From contig NZ_CALXYQ010000002.1 in NCBI RefSeq assembly GCF_944393015.1, positions 1 through 64,000 on the forward strand: DNA of 64,000 nt, read 5' to 3'. The translations under genes and the position numbers were made by a program. Under the pieces are notes generated by a model. That model ran no database searches, was not told the DNA's origin, and saw only the letters and a program-made list of their open reading frames with translations. Of this stretch, positions 26,372 through 35,256 are shown piece after piece. The stretch comes from an uncultured Brachyspira sp. GTDB lineage: Bacteria; Spirochaetota; Brachyspiria; Brachyspirales; Brachyspiraceae. How positions within the stretch are numbered: the first letter of the stretch is position 1; every line of letters starts with the position of its first letter.

Positions 26372-26996
26372 ATGAAAAAATTAGAAGATGTTAATAATAT
26401 ACCAAAACCATCAATTGAAGAGGTTGAATCTTATTTAAAAAATGGCATAGTTTAGAGAATTATGATTATCAGGAAAAAGCTTTAAATAAATTGTTTTTTG
26501 AATTATGCCCTAATAATAAAGATATAAGTAGTATATTAATAAAGGCAGCTACTTTAAATGATTTTTATAGTACAAATATATTTAAGATTTTTGATGTTGC
26601 TAAACATATAGAAAGTTTAAATCATAATAAACCTTCTATAGATGAAAGATTAAATAAAGGAGATGTAAGTTTAGTAGATGATATAAAAAAGTAAAAATTA
26701 TAAATAAAGATAATGAAGAAAAAGAAAGAAATTTTTATTCATTTGCCACTAAATATTGTTCTCATCATAAACCTGAATATTATCCAATATATGATAAATA
26801 TGTTGATGTTATACTTAGATATTTTAGAAGAGAAGATAATTTTTATAAATTTAAAAATGATGATTTAAAAGAATATTGTAAATTTAAAAATATAATTACA
26901 CAATTTATAAAAAATTATGAATTAGATAATTATACTTTTAAAGAAATAGATATGTATTTATGGCAATTAGGAAAAAAGTATTTTAGTGATAAATAG
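26372..26996 (+). pseudogene. Frameshifted hypothetical gene
   Basis: Three reading-frame pieces join into one protein of about 205 residues. The first is MKKLEDVNNIPKPSIEEVES.. (from 26372). After a shift near 26452 comes LENYDYQEKALNKLFFEL.. to 26694. After a second shift in an A-run near 26690 comes FYSFATKYCSHHKPEYYPIYD.. to 26996. The SFATKYCSHH..PIYD phrase resembles a widespread bacterial family of about 200 residues without known function. It is a decayed gene beside the decayed rpn copy. Confidence 0.75.
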
Positions 26997-27089
26997 ATAA
27001 TTTTTAATGAAAGATTATTTTTACATTTTTGAATATTTTGGTATTATTTTATATATGATTTTGAATTTTTTATATGAAAAGGAGTTAAT

Positions 27090-27881
27090 ATGATAATAGG
27101 ATTCATTGGTGCCGGTGCTATGGGGGGAGCTTTAATAGAAGGCTTTATAAAATCCGGAATAGAGTATACGAATATTGTAGCAAGCGTAAAAACTATGGAG
27201 AAAAAAGATTATCTTGAGAAGAATCTTGGAATAAAAGTTTATACTGATAATAGAAAAGCGGCTAGTGAGTCAGATGTTTTATTTTTGGCAGTTAAGCCTT
27301 ATATGATTCCTGCTATTGCCGCAGAGATATCATCATCTATTAAAGTTGGTGCTACTATTATAAGCGTGGCAGCTTCCGTGTCAAAAAAGGATTTATCAAG
27401 ATATTTCAGCGGAAGCAGAATAGTGAGAATAATGCCTAATACACCTGTTAAAACTTGCAATGGTTTTATATCAGTTGTAGAAACAGAAAATAAAGTTGTT
27501 GAGAATGGTGTTGTTGAATTGTTAAAGAGAGTAGGAATGGTTAAGGTAATCAAAGAAGAACAAATACATGCATATAATGCTATGGCTGGATGTTCTCCTG
27601 CATTTATGTATATATTAATAGAGGCTATGAGCGATGCCGGTGTTCTTATGGGAATAGACAGAAAAACATCTATAGAAATGGCAGCACAGGTTTTTAAAGG
27701 AACTGGTGCTATGGTATTGGAATCAGGTAAACATCCTGCACAATTAAAGGATGGCGTATGTACTCCCGGAGGACTTACTATAAAAGGAGTGGAAGTTTTG
27801 GAGGAAAAAGGACTTAGAAGCGGTATTATAGAAAGCGTTATTGCAAGCTATAATAAATCTATAGAAAGCGAAAAAAAGTAA
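27090..27881 (+). CDS. proC: Pyrroline-5-carboxylate reductase
   Basis: 263 residues. It reduces 1-pyrroline-5-carboxylate to proline with NAD(P)H. The N-terminal Rossmann motif is IGFIGAGAMGGALIEGF. VRIMPNTP near residue 113 and the C-terminal signature KDGVCTPGGLTIKGVEVLEE (about 226-245) are the PROSITE-type P5CR features. AAAAGGAG lies before the ATG. proB, the first gene of the pathway, is 1.5 kb away on the other strand; proA is not in the window. Confidence 0.97.
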   Translation: MIIGFIGAGAMGGALIEGFIKSGIEYTNIVASVKTMEKKDYLEKNLGIKVYTDNRKAASESDVLFLAVKPYMIPAIAAEISSSIKVGATIISVAASVSKKDLSRYFSGSRIVRIMPNTPVKTCNGFISVVETENKVVENGVVELLKRVGMVKVIKEEQIHAYNAMAGCSPAFMYILIEAMSDAGVLMGIDRKTSIEMAAQVFKGTGAMVLESGKHPAQLKDGVCTPGGLTIKGVEVLEEKGLRSGIIESVIASYNKSIESEKK

Positions 27882-27886
27882 AAATT

Positions 27887-27910
27887 GTAGTATAAAATAC
27901 TGCTTTTTTA
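27887..27910 (+). terminator. Intrinsic terminator after proC
   Basis: GTAGTAT pairs with ATACTGC around AAA and is followed by TTTTTT. Confidence 0.65.
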
Positions 27911-27964
27911 TAATTATTTATTCGTAAAAGATAAGATTGTAATAATCAAAACAAAAAATTCTAT

Positions 27965-27992
27965 TTGACTTTTTTGACTCAATTATTATAAT
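27965..27992 (+). promoter_or_regulatory. Promoter of the response regulator-galT unit
   Basis: TTGACT (27965-27970), 16 bases, TATAAT (27987-27992). It directly abuts an in-frame ATG at 27993, which therefore cannot be the start. The next ATG at 28020, with TTGGAG before it, fits. Confidence 0.7.
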
Positions 27993-28019
27993 ATGAGTAT
28001 AAGACACTTGGAGAACATT

Positions 28020-28382
28020 ATGCCTAAGAAAACAATTTTAGTTTTAGATGATGAAAAAAGCATTAGAACTCTTTTTGAAGAAGAGTTTAAAGATGAAGGA
28101 TATGATGTAGTATCCACAGATAGCGGTGAGGAAGCTTTGGAAATGCTTGATAAAGGTACTCCCCATATTGATTTAATAACATTAGACATAAAAATGCCTA
28201 AAATGGACGGTTTGGATTTTTTGGCTAAGGTTAGAGAAAAACATAGAGAATTGCCTATCATAATATGTACAGCATATAACAATTACAGACATGAATTTTC
28301 TGTTTGGAATGCTGACGGTTATATATTGAAATCAGGTAATCTTACAGAGATTAAAGATAAGATAAAAAGACTCATAGGTTAA
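28020..28382 (+). CDS. CheY-like single-domain response regulator
   Basis: 120 residues from the ATG at 28020. A receiver domain only: acidic pair in LVLDDEKS (residues 7-14), phosphoacceptor Asp in LITLDIKMPKMDG (about 54), Thr in IICTAYNN and the conserved Lys in YILKSGN. There is no output domain, so it should act by protein contact, for instance in a phosphorelay or on flagellar or signalling partners. galT starts 8 bases after its stop, so both share the promoter at 27965. No histidine kinase is nearby. Confidence 0.9.
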   Translation: MPKKTILVLDDEKSIRTLFEEEFKDEGYDVVSTDSGEEALEMLDKGTPHIDLITLDIKMPKMDGLDFLAKVREKHRELPIIICTAYNNYRHEFSVWNADGYILKSGNLTEIKDKIKRLIG

Positions 28383-28390
28383 TATTTTTT

Positions 28391-29392
28391 ATGCCCCATA
28401 TCCGTAAAGACCCTGTAACAAAACAGTCCGTGATTATTTCATCTGAGAGAACAGGAAGACCTAGCGATTATGTAAATTTCACCGAAAGACAGGTTGCTAA
28501 TTCTGAGCTCAGCTGTCCGTTTTGCAGAGGACATGAAATGAAAACTCCGGATCCTGTTTATACAGTTTACGCTGAACAGGAAGAAATTTGGCAGGTTAGA
28601 ATCGTACCTAACAAATACCCTATAATATCTGAAACTCATGAAAATGAATTGCCTAAAGAGAATGAACTTTTTCATGCCACTAGTTCTAAGGGATTTCATG
28701 ATGTTATTATAGAGCATCCTAATCATTACTTTAATTTTTATCATGCACAAACAGAAGATTTCTTCTATATTTTTAAAGCTGTTATGATGAGACTTAAAGA
28801 TTTAGGAAAAAATGAAGATATGATGTATAGTCTGTATTTTAAGAATTTTGGACCGGAAGCAGGGGCAAGTCTTTATCATTCGCATTCACAAATAATAACA
28901 ACTCCTTTTGTACCTATGCAAATGTTGGATGAAATTTATGGTTCTTTTGAATATTATGATGAGAATTATAGATGTGTATATTGCGATATCATAAAAGAAG
29001 AAAAGCGAATTAATGAAAGAATAATATGCGAGAATGAAAATTTTCTTGCTTTTTGTCCTTTTGCTTCTAGATCTCCTTATCAAATATATGTTATTCCTAA
29101 GAATCATTCAAGCAGTATTATACATACATCTTCTGTTAATATGTTAGACTTTGCTAGTATATTAAAAAATGTATTTGATAGGTTATATAAAGTTCTTGGG
29201 GAGATAAGCTTTAATAGCGTTCTTCATACTTTATTACCTGTACTTGATAAACTATATATGGATTCAAGCCATTGGTTTTTGGATATAATGCCTAAAATGA
29301 GTAAGCTAGCAGGCTATGAATTAGGAAGCGGGGTATATATTAATTCTATTAAACCTGAAGATGCAGCAGAGCAATTGAGAAATGCATTATAA
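28391..29392 (+). CDS. galT: Galactose-1-phosphate uridylyltransferase family protein
   Basis: 333 residues of the HIT-superfamily GalT type. The metal- or zinc-binding cysteines are seen in CPFCRGHE (about residues 37-44) and CVYCDII (about 196). The nucleophile region reads AGASLYHSHSQI. The usual HPHxQ is HSHSQ here, keeping both histidines and the glutamine but not the proline. It should transfer UMP between UDP-glucose and galactose-1-phosphate; some relatives prefer ADP-glucose. Translation starts 8 bases after the response-regulator stop without a clear ribosome site. Its 3' end overlaps the convergent proB by six bases. Confidence 0.85.
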   Translation: MPHIRKDPVTKQSVIISSERTGRPSDYVNFTERQVANSELSCPFCRGHEMKTPDPVYTVYAEQEEIWQVRIVPNKYPIISETHENELPKENELFHATSSKGFHDVIIEHPNHYFNFYHAQTEDFFYIFKAVMMRLKDLGKNEDMMYSLYFKNFGPEAGASLYHSHSQIITTPFVPMQMLDEIYGSFEYYDENYRCVYCDIIKEEKRINERIICENENFLAFCPFASRSPYQIYVIPKNHSSSIIHTSSVNMLDFASILKNVFDRLYKVLGEISFNSVLHTLLPVLDKLYMDSSHWFLDIMPKMSKLAGYELGSGVYINSIKPEDAAEQLRNAL

Positions 29393-30532
29393 TAATACTA
29401 TATAATCTCTTGTAATAACGGCATCATAATTTTTATAACCTAGTATTTTAAGTATATCATCAGAGTGATGTCCCATTATTTTTTGAACATCATCAGAATT
29501 ATAATTGATAATGCCTCTTGCAAATTCTGTTCCATTTTCATCAGCAATACTTACTATATCACCTTTTTTAAATGTATTAATTACCTTTGTTATTCCTATA
29601 GGAAGAAGGCTTGATTCTTTTTCTAAAACAGCCTTTTTAGCTCCGGCATTAACCATTAATTTTCCTATTATAGTTGTGGCATAAGCAATCCATCTTTTTT
29701 TAGTTGAAAGCTCATCATCTTTTTCTACAGGATAAAATATTGTTTTTTCTTTTGTTTCAAAAATATCATTAAGAACATTCGGTCTTTTACCATTAGCTAT
29801 GAATAATGCACATCCTGATCTTGTAACTATTTTAGCAGCCTGAAGTTTTGTTTTCATTCCGCCTCTTCCGCCTTTTGAAGCATCAAGACCTAAATTTTCT
29901 ATTTCTTTTGTAACTTCAAATACTTCATGTATAAATTTAGCATTAGGATTAGTTTTAGGATTATCATCATAAAGCCCATTTATATCTGAAAGTATTATAA
30001 GTAAATCAGCATCCAATTCGCTTGCTACCAATGCAGAAAGTTTATCATTATCAGAAAAACTTATCTGAGTAACATCATATAATTGTTTAAGCTCATCGCT
30101 TGATACTGTATCATTTTCATTTATTATAGGTATAACTTTATATTTTAAAAGCATACTTAAAGTAGAATGCAAATTTAAATATCTTCTTCTATTTGAGAAA
30201 TCCTCTTCTGTTAGAAGTATTTGGGCAGTAACTATATCAAATTTTGAAAATCCATCTTCATATATTGACATAAGCTGAGATTGCCCTATAGCAGCACAAG
30301 CCTGTTTTAAAGCTACTTCATCTAAATCTGTTACATTAATCTTTTTAGCACCTAATCCAACAGCTCCTGAAGTAACTATTAAAACTTCCTTTCCCATTCT
30401 GTGAAATTTTGCTATTGATTCTATAAATGAATATATTCTAGCTAAAGATATATATCCTTCATCATTTCTCAAAACATTAGTACCAAATTTGAATACTATT
30501 CTATTTATATTGTTTAAATCTATTTTTTTCAT
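29387..30532 (-). CDS. proB: Glutamate 5-kinase
   Basis: 381 residues. It phosphorylates glutamate in the first step of proline synthesis. The amino-acid-kinase domain shows VFKFGTNVLRN, VTSGAVGLGAKK (about 53-64), NENDTVSSDEL (about 144) and SDINGLYDDNP with GRGGMKTKLQAA (about 213-224). A C-terminal PUA domain (about 285-365) is present as in E. coli. Feedback inhibition by proline is a family property. Its end overlaps galT by six bases, tail to tail. Confidence 0.96.
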   Translation of the reverse strand: MKKIDLNNINRIVFKFGTNVLRNDEGYISLARIYSFIESIAKFHRMGKEVLIVTSGAVGLGAKKINVTDLDEVALKQACAAIGQSQLMSIYEDGFSKFDIVTAQILLTEEDFSNRRRYLNLHSTLSMLLKYKVIPIINENDTVSSDELKQLYDVTQISFSDNDKLSALVASELDADLLIILSDINGLYDDNPKTNPNAKFIHEVFEVTKEIENLGLDASKGGRGGMKTKLQAAKIVTRSGCALFIANGKRPNVLNDIFETKEKTIFYPVEKDDELSTKKRWIAYATTIIGKLMVNAGAKKAVLEKESSLLPIGITKVINTFKKGDIVSIADENGTEFARGIINYNSDDVQKIMGHHSDDILKILGYKNYDAVITRDYIVLL

Positions 30533-30596
30533 GCAAAGTATTATAAACGATATAATAAAAAAATAAAGATTTAATTTTTAATTATTTTAAAATAGT

Positions 30597-31922
30597 CTAT
30601 TTATTTCCCCATACTCCGCCGAATTTGAAGCTCATACCTAAATAAAAGTCGTTATCTACCGTATAATGTCCATTTTTTTCATTATAAGAAATAACACCTA
30701 CCTGATTTCTATTTTCTAATTCATAATATTGATAATTATTTTTGTATACAGGGTCATAAGTAAATGTATCAGAAATCATTATTTTAAAATCATCAGTTAT
30801 ATTAAATGTTATTTTTAAAAAAGCCCTGTATTTTAGCTGATAAATATCTTCAGCATCAGAATATATATTATTATCATGAATACCAAAATGAGCAGTTATA
30901 TCAAATTTCCATAATCTTCTCGCTTCAAAAAATATGAATCCGCTCATACCATAATATGGGTTTTCTCCATTAAAAGTTTGTACAGAAAAATCCGTATAAT
31001 ATCCGCCATTATAATGATGCTGATTTGTATTATCTTCACCAGGAGAATATTCATTATATCTTCTTATTCCATGTCTAAACCAAAATCCCTCCAAACCAAC
31101 AGTGAATCTTCCATCTCTTCCGTTTCTAAAATAGAAAAATGCATTAACGCTATCTCCCCATTCTTTTATTGGTATAGATCCTATTTCTGTAACAACTCCT
31201 GCGACTCCTGTATTAATATAATCATTACTGTATGCCACTTTAGCCATTAAACCTTTAGATGAATTAGCATCAAGTCCTTCTTCTCCATTAACCATGCCTA
31301 CACCTATAAATACTCCAAAGAAATTGGCTTCTATCATTATACCAGTATCATATCTTGGTATAAATTGGCTGTCATATCCTATAGGCATATCTCTTGGTCC
31401 TGAAAGTACTGTAGCTTTATTACTGCTTACAGTATGATAATAAAATAATGTAGGAAAATATGATGTCATAGGTATATTTTTTGTATATGGTTCTAAAACT
31501 CCTGCTCTTATACCCACATATTTAAAGTTTACAAATATATTCATTTTAGAGAAATCAAATACAGGAGGGGACATATCTTTATAAAATCTTGCTTTATGTG
31601 ATAATGGTTCATAGAATCTCGCATTGAATGCAGCTTCTATTGAGGCATATTTATATTCTTTTATGTAATGTAAATCTCCATATAATAAAACGCCTAATGT
31701 GTCTTCATTTCCTGTCTGTTCTATCAAATCACTCATTCTTCCATAGGCTACCATTTCTAAAGATGCAGATAATTGTCCGTATCTTTTTATATTGTTAGTA
31801 TTTGTAGTTTGTGAATATGCTTTATTATTTATATTAATTAACATAATACAAAAAATAAAGAAATAAAAAAACTTAATTTTACCAATTAAGTTTTTGTAGT
31901 GTTTTTTATTATACTGATCCAT
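30597..31922 (-). CDS. Putative outer-membrane beta-barrel protein
   Basis: 441 residues. A long basic N terminus and hydrophobic segment (about 16-33, ending in AYSQ) form a signal peptide. The mature part is rich in aromatic, alternating strands (YASIEAAFNARFYEPL, GIMIEANFFGVFIGVGMVNG, WKFDITAHFGIHDN) and ends in FYLGMSFKFGGVW. This resembles a 14-18-strand porin-like barrel. I do not recognise a named family. The ATG at 31922 has AAAGGAG upstream, which supports the start. It stands alone between proB and a divergent ankyrin gene. Confidence 0.7.
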   Translation of the reverse strand: MDQYNKKHYKNLIGKIKFFYFFIFCIMLININNKAYSQTTNTNNIKRYGQLSASLEMVAYGRMSDLIEQTGNEDTLGVLLYGDLHYIKEYKYASIEAAFNARFYEPLSHKARFYKDMSPPVFDFSKMNIFVNFKYVGIRAGVLEPYTKNIPMTSYFPTLFYYHTVSSNKATVLSGPRDMPIGYDSQFIPRYDTGIMIEANFFGVFIGVGMVNGEEGLDANSSKGLMAKVAYSNDYINTGVAGVVTEIGSIPIKEWGDSVNAFFYFRNGRDGRFTVGLEGFWFRHGIRRYNEYSPGEDNTNQHHYNGGYYTDFSVQTFNGENPYYGMSGFIFFEARRLWKFDITAHFGIHDNNIYSDAEDIYQLKYRAFLKITFNITDDFKIMISDTFTYDPVYKNNYQYYELENRNQVGVISYNEKNGHYTVDNDFYLGMSFKFGGVWGNK

Positions 31923-32010
31923 AAAAAATCTCCTTTGTAAATATTATATATATTATTTTATATGGGATAATATATCAAGTATCAGATTATGAAAATTATT
32001 ATATTAATTG

Positions 32011-32038
32011 TTGTATATTTTTAAATATATACTATAAT
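32011..32038 (+). promoter_or_regulatory. Promoter of the ankyrin gene at 32072
   Basis: TTGTAT (32011-32016), 16 bases, TATAAT (32033-32038). Confidence 0.55.
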
Positions 32039-32071
32039 TTATAGAAATATAATATTGTTGAGGGTATTTTT

Positions 32072-32941
32072 ATGAAAAAAATATTTGTTTCGGTTAGTTT
32101 GTTTTTATTCAGTTTTATATTATATTCACAAGATGCTACAAATTCTGAAAATTTGCAAAATGATGTACTTACCAACTCCAACAATGAATTTTTTGATTAT
32201 ATAGAAAAAGGGGATGTTATAAAAGTAAGAGAATTATTAGGACAAGGAACAGATGCTAATATAACTAATTCGGAAGGCTGGTCAGCATTGCATGTGGCAG
32301 TAAAATCTAATAATGCCGCTATAGTAAAAGAATTATTATCTCAAAAATGGATTAATATGAATCCTGTACTTCCTGTTGATACAATATTAATGGAAGGTGA
32401 TAATAAATGGTATGCTGATGGTCAAACACCTCTTTTACTTGCTTCGTATTATGGATATGCAGATATAGTAAATATGCTTTTAAGTTATGGTGCTGATGTA
32501 CTTGCCAAAGATAGTATAGATGATGCTATGGCTGTGCATATTGCTTCAGCAAGAGGAAATGCTAATGTTGTTTCTGTGATATTAGATTCTTCTGCTGCAA
32601 GAAGTTCAGGTATAGATATAGTTAATGTAGGAGATAATACAGGAACTACTCCTTTAATGTGGGCTTCTATGAATAATCAGGTAACAGTTATAGCAGCATT
32701 GCTTAAATTTAAAGCAGATGTTAATTTCCAAGACGATGATGGTTGGACAGCTTTGCATTTTGCAGCAGCTTCTGATAGCTATAGAGCGGTAGAGATACTT
32801 TTGAAAAATAATGCAGATGCTAATATAGCTGATATAGAAGGAAAAAAACCTGTAGATATTACTACTGATACTGATATAAAAGAATTACTTAATAAATATA
32901 CTTCTACTACTGAAACTGAAAATAATACAACAGAAAAATAA
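32072..32941 (+). CDS. Exported ankyrin-repeat protein
   Basis: 289 residues with a signal peptide (about 1-19, ending LYSQ) and five to six ankyrin repeats between residues 40 and 270 (GWSALHVAVKSNNAAIVKELL, TPLLLASYYGYADIVNMLL, TPLMWASMNNQVTVIAALL, GWTALHFAAASDSYRAVEIL, each quoted in part). A Thr/Glu-rich tail follows. It is probably periplasmic; the partner is unknown. The ribosome site is GAGGGT. A smaller relative is at 7308. Confidence 0.9.
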   Translation: MKKIFVSVSLFLFSFILYSQDATNSENLQNDVLTNSNNEFFDYIEKGDVIKVRELLGQGTDANITNSEGWSALHVAVKSNNAAIVKELLSQKWINMNPVLPVDTILMEGDNKWYADGQTPLLLASYYGYADIVNMLLSYGADVLAKDSIDDAMAVHIASARGNANVVSVILDSSAARSSGIDIVNVGDNTGTTPLMWASMNNQVTVIAALLKFKADVNFQDDDGWTALHFAAASDSYRAVEILLKNNADANIADIEGKKPVDITTDTDIKELLNKYTSTTETENNTTEK

Positions 32942-32984
32942 CAATAAATATTATTAATATATAGTTTAATAATAATTTTAATTT

Positions 32985-33815
32985 ATGGAAGCTAAAAAAT
33001 TACAGAGATTTAGTGAATACAGCATGTCTACATATTTGCTTTGTCCTAGAAAGTATAGATATACTTATATAGAAAAGCCTTTTAAAAAGCAAAAGAGAAG
33101 TGTTAATGTTTACTTTATTTTTGGTAATGCTATACATTTGGCTTGTAAAGAATTTTATGAGCAGAGAGCAGAGGAAAGAAGTTTAGAGAATCTATATAAT
33201 ATTTTTAGAAATGTATGGAAAAGAAGCGGTATAAGGGCCTTTTTTAATAGTAGGGAAGAAGAAAAAGAACTTGGTGAAAGAGGTCTTTATATGCTTTCAA
33301 ATTTTTTTAATTCATTCGGACAGAAAGTACCTTACAAGATAGAAAGCTATATGGAAAATAGAGTTAGAGATTATATTTTATTTGGAAGAATAGACAGAAT
33401 AGATTTATCTGCTGACGGGACATTACAGATTGTAGATTATAAAACCACAAAGTATTATGATGTTGGTGAAGATAATGAGGAGAGAGATAGAAAAACCATA
33501 CAGTTAAAATTATATGCTTGTATATTGGATGGGCTTAAATGTAAGGTTACAAGCGGTTCTTATTATCATTTTGAAGATGATAAATTAGATACTATAGAAT
33601 TTACTCCTGAATCGATTAATTATTTAAGAGAATGGTTTGATGAAATAGTTGATGATATAAGGTATGACAGAGCTTTTGATAAAAAGGTTGGAAGGCATTG
33701 TGAGTTTTGTGATTTTTTCAAATTATGTCAGGGTAAAGAAGATAATATTGAAAATTTAGTTCTTCCTTCAGATGAATTATTTATGGCCAATATAGAAAAT
33801 TCTAATAATAATTGA
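32985..33815 (+). CDS. PD-(D/E)XK nuclease with Cas4/AddB-type iron-sulphur cysteines
   Basis: 276 residues of the RecB-nuclease superfamily. The QhxxY region is S-x-Y-LLCPRKYRYTYI near residue 17, with Cys20. The catalytic core is GRIDRIDL (Asp), then LQIVDYKTTK (Asp-x-Lys). Near the C terminus GRHCEFCDFFKLCQG supplies three more cysteines, completing the four that bind a 4Fe-4S cluster in Cas4 and AddB. It is probably a DNA exonuclease in repair. No CRISPR array or cas genes lie near, so a CRISPR role is unsupported. It starts 44 bases after the ankyrin gene without a ribosome site. Confidence 0.82.
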   Translation: MEAKKLQRFSEYSMSTYLLCPRKYRYTYIEKPFKKQKRSVNVYFIFGNAIHLACKEFYEQRAEERSLENLYNIFRNVWKRSGIRAFFNSREEEKELGERGLYMLSNFFNSFGQKVPYKIESYMENRVRDYILFGRIDRIDLSADGTLQIVDYKTTKYYDVGEDNEERDRKTIQLKLYACILDGLKCKVTSGSYYHFEDDKLDTIEFTPESINYLREWFDEIVDDIRYDRAFDKKVGRHCEFCDFFKLCQGKEDNIENLVLPSDELFMANIENSNNN

Positions 33816-33847
33816 TTGTATTGCATTTACCTTCATAATTTCACAAA

Positions 33848-33876
33848 TTGACAATTATAAATATTTTTATTATATT
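33848..33876 (+). promoter_or_regulatory. Promoter of the acetyltransferase gene
   Basis: TTGACA (33848-33853), 17 bases, TATATT (33871-33876). Confidence 0.65.
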
Positions 33877-33910
33877 AACTATGTATTATGTAAAATATAG
33901 GTAAAATTTT

Positions 33911-35191
33911 ATGAGCACTCATCATAATAAAGAAGATTCTAAAGAAAGTATAATAAAGAAAAAGAAAAATAAATTTAGAATAAGATATTTAACATTAGAA
34001 GATTTAGATGATTTTAATAATTTATTAAGATATGCATTTCAAGTGAGCAATAATGAACTTATAAATCTTGGTTATGAGATAGATGAAATAAAACAGGCTA
34101 AATCTGCTGTATTAAGTAAGGCTAAAGTTTTAGGCTGGTTTGACGGTGAAAAGTTAGCTTCTCAAATAGCTGTTTATCCTATGAGAATGAATATACATGG
34201 CGTTATATATAAAATGGCTGGTATTACTGGTGTTGCTACTTATCCTGAATATTCTAATCTTGGACTTATGAATGATTTGATGATAAAGAGTATTGAGAAC
34301 ATGAAAAAGGAAGGTCAGACTATATCTGTACTATATCCTTATTCAATACCATTCTATAGAAGAAAAGGCTGGGAAATTATTTCTGATAAAATGAGTTTTG
34401 AAATAAAAGACACTCAGCTTCCAAAAACTATAACTAATAAGGGCAGGGTAGAGAGAGTTGCTTCCGACAATGAGGATTTAATAGAGCTTTATAATAAATT
34501 TTCACATATAAGGCATGGTGCTTTAATCAGGGGCGATTTAGAATGGGAAGAGTATTGGAGATGGGATGTAGATGATACTATAGTTGCCATATATTATAAT
34601 GAAAAAGAGGAGGCTAAAGGTTTTTTAGTTTATGTGATAGAAAATGATATTTTTCATATAAAAGAAATTGTTTATCTTAATTTTGAGGCTAGACTTGGGC
34701 TTTGGAATTATATATCGGCACATTTCTCTATGGTGGATAAAGTTCATGGTTATAATTATACCAATGAACCTATTGCATTTTTACTTGAAGACAGCGAAAT
34801 AAAAGAAACTATAAGACCTTATATAATGGCAAGGATTACAGATGTTAAAGGATTCATCAATGATTATCCATTTTTAAGAAAGCCTAAAAATAAAAAAATA
34901 AATTTAATAATAAAAGATAATATGGCTAAATGGAATAATGGAAGTTTTTTAATTTATTGGGACGAGAATAAAAATACAGTTTGTAAAAGACTCAATAAAG
35001 AATATAAAAGAAACGGTAAAGACAGATATATCATAAGAATGAATATTCAGACTCTTACAACAATGCTTATGAGTTATAAATCTCCTTCTTATCTGTATAG
35101 AATCGGAAGAATAGAATCAAGCATAAAAGGAATAAATTTATTAGAATCTATTATCCCTAAAGAGCAGGTTTATTTTTCTGATTATTTTTGA
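33911..35191 (+). CDS. Eis-like GNAT acetyltransferase
   Basis: 426 residues. After a basic N-terminal tail comes a GNAT domain, with the acetyl-CoA loop region GITGVATYPEYSNLGLMNDL at about residues 107-126. The IPFYRRKGWEI motif follows, then a second degenerate GNAT half and a C-terminal SCP2-like domain. This three-part order is that of the Eis family (DUF1122/COG4552), which acetylates amines of aminoglycosides or protein lysines in known members. The substrate here is unknown. It has its own promoter and no apparent operon partners. Confidence 0.8.
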   Translation: MSTHHNKEDSKESIIKKKKNKFRIRYLTLEDLDDFNNLLRYAFQVSNNELINLGYEIDEIKQAKSAVLSKAKVLGWFDGEKLASQIAVYPMRMNIHGVIYKMAGITGVATYPEYSNLGLMNDLMIKSIENMKKEGQTISVLYPYSIPFYRRKGWEIISDKMSFEIKDTQLPKTITNKGRVERVASDNEDLIELYNKFSHIRHGALIRGDLEWEEYWRWDVDDTIVAIYYNEKEEAKGFLVYVIENDIFHIKEIVYLNFEARLGLWNYISAHFSMVDKVHGYNYTNEPIAFLLEDSEIKETIRPYIMARITDVKGFINDYPFLRKPKNKKINLIIKDNMAKWNNGSFLIYWDENKNTVCKRLNKEYKRNGKDRYIIRMNIQTLTTMLMSYKSPSYLYRIGRIESSIKGINLLESIIPKEQVYFSDYF

Positions 35192-35221
35192 TTTAGATTT
35201 TTGTATACAAATGAATTTATT

Positions 35222-35250
35222 TTGACAAACTTTATGATTTTCAGTATAAT
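35222..35250 (+). promoter_or_regulatory. Leaderless-type promoter of split rpn copy 2
   Basis: TTGACA (35222-35227), 17 bases, TATAAT (35245-35250): perfect consensus. The ATG at 35257 follows after 6 bases, so the mRNA should begin at or next to its start codon. Confidence 0.75.
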
Positions 35251-35256
35251 ATATTT

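Noticed and set aside
27993-28019. ATG at 27993 as start of the response regulator
   Set aside because: It immediately follows the TATAAT at 27987-27992, so it would lie upstream of the transcript start. The extra residues do not belong to the receiver fold.
32985-33815. Cas4 of a CRISPR system
   Set aside because: The iron-sulphur nuclease signature is shared by AddB and other repair nucleases. No cas1, cas2 or array lies in the window.
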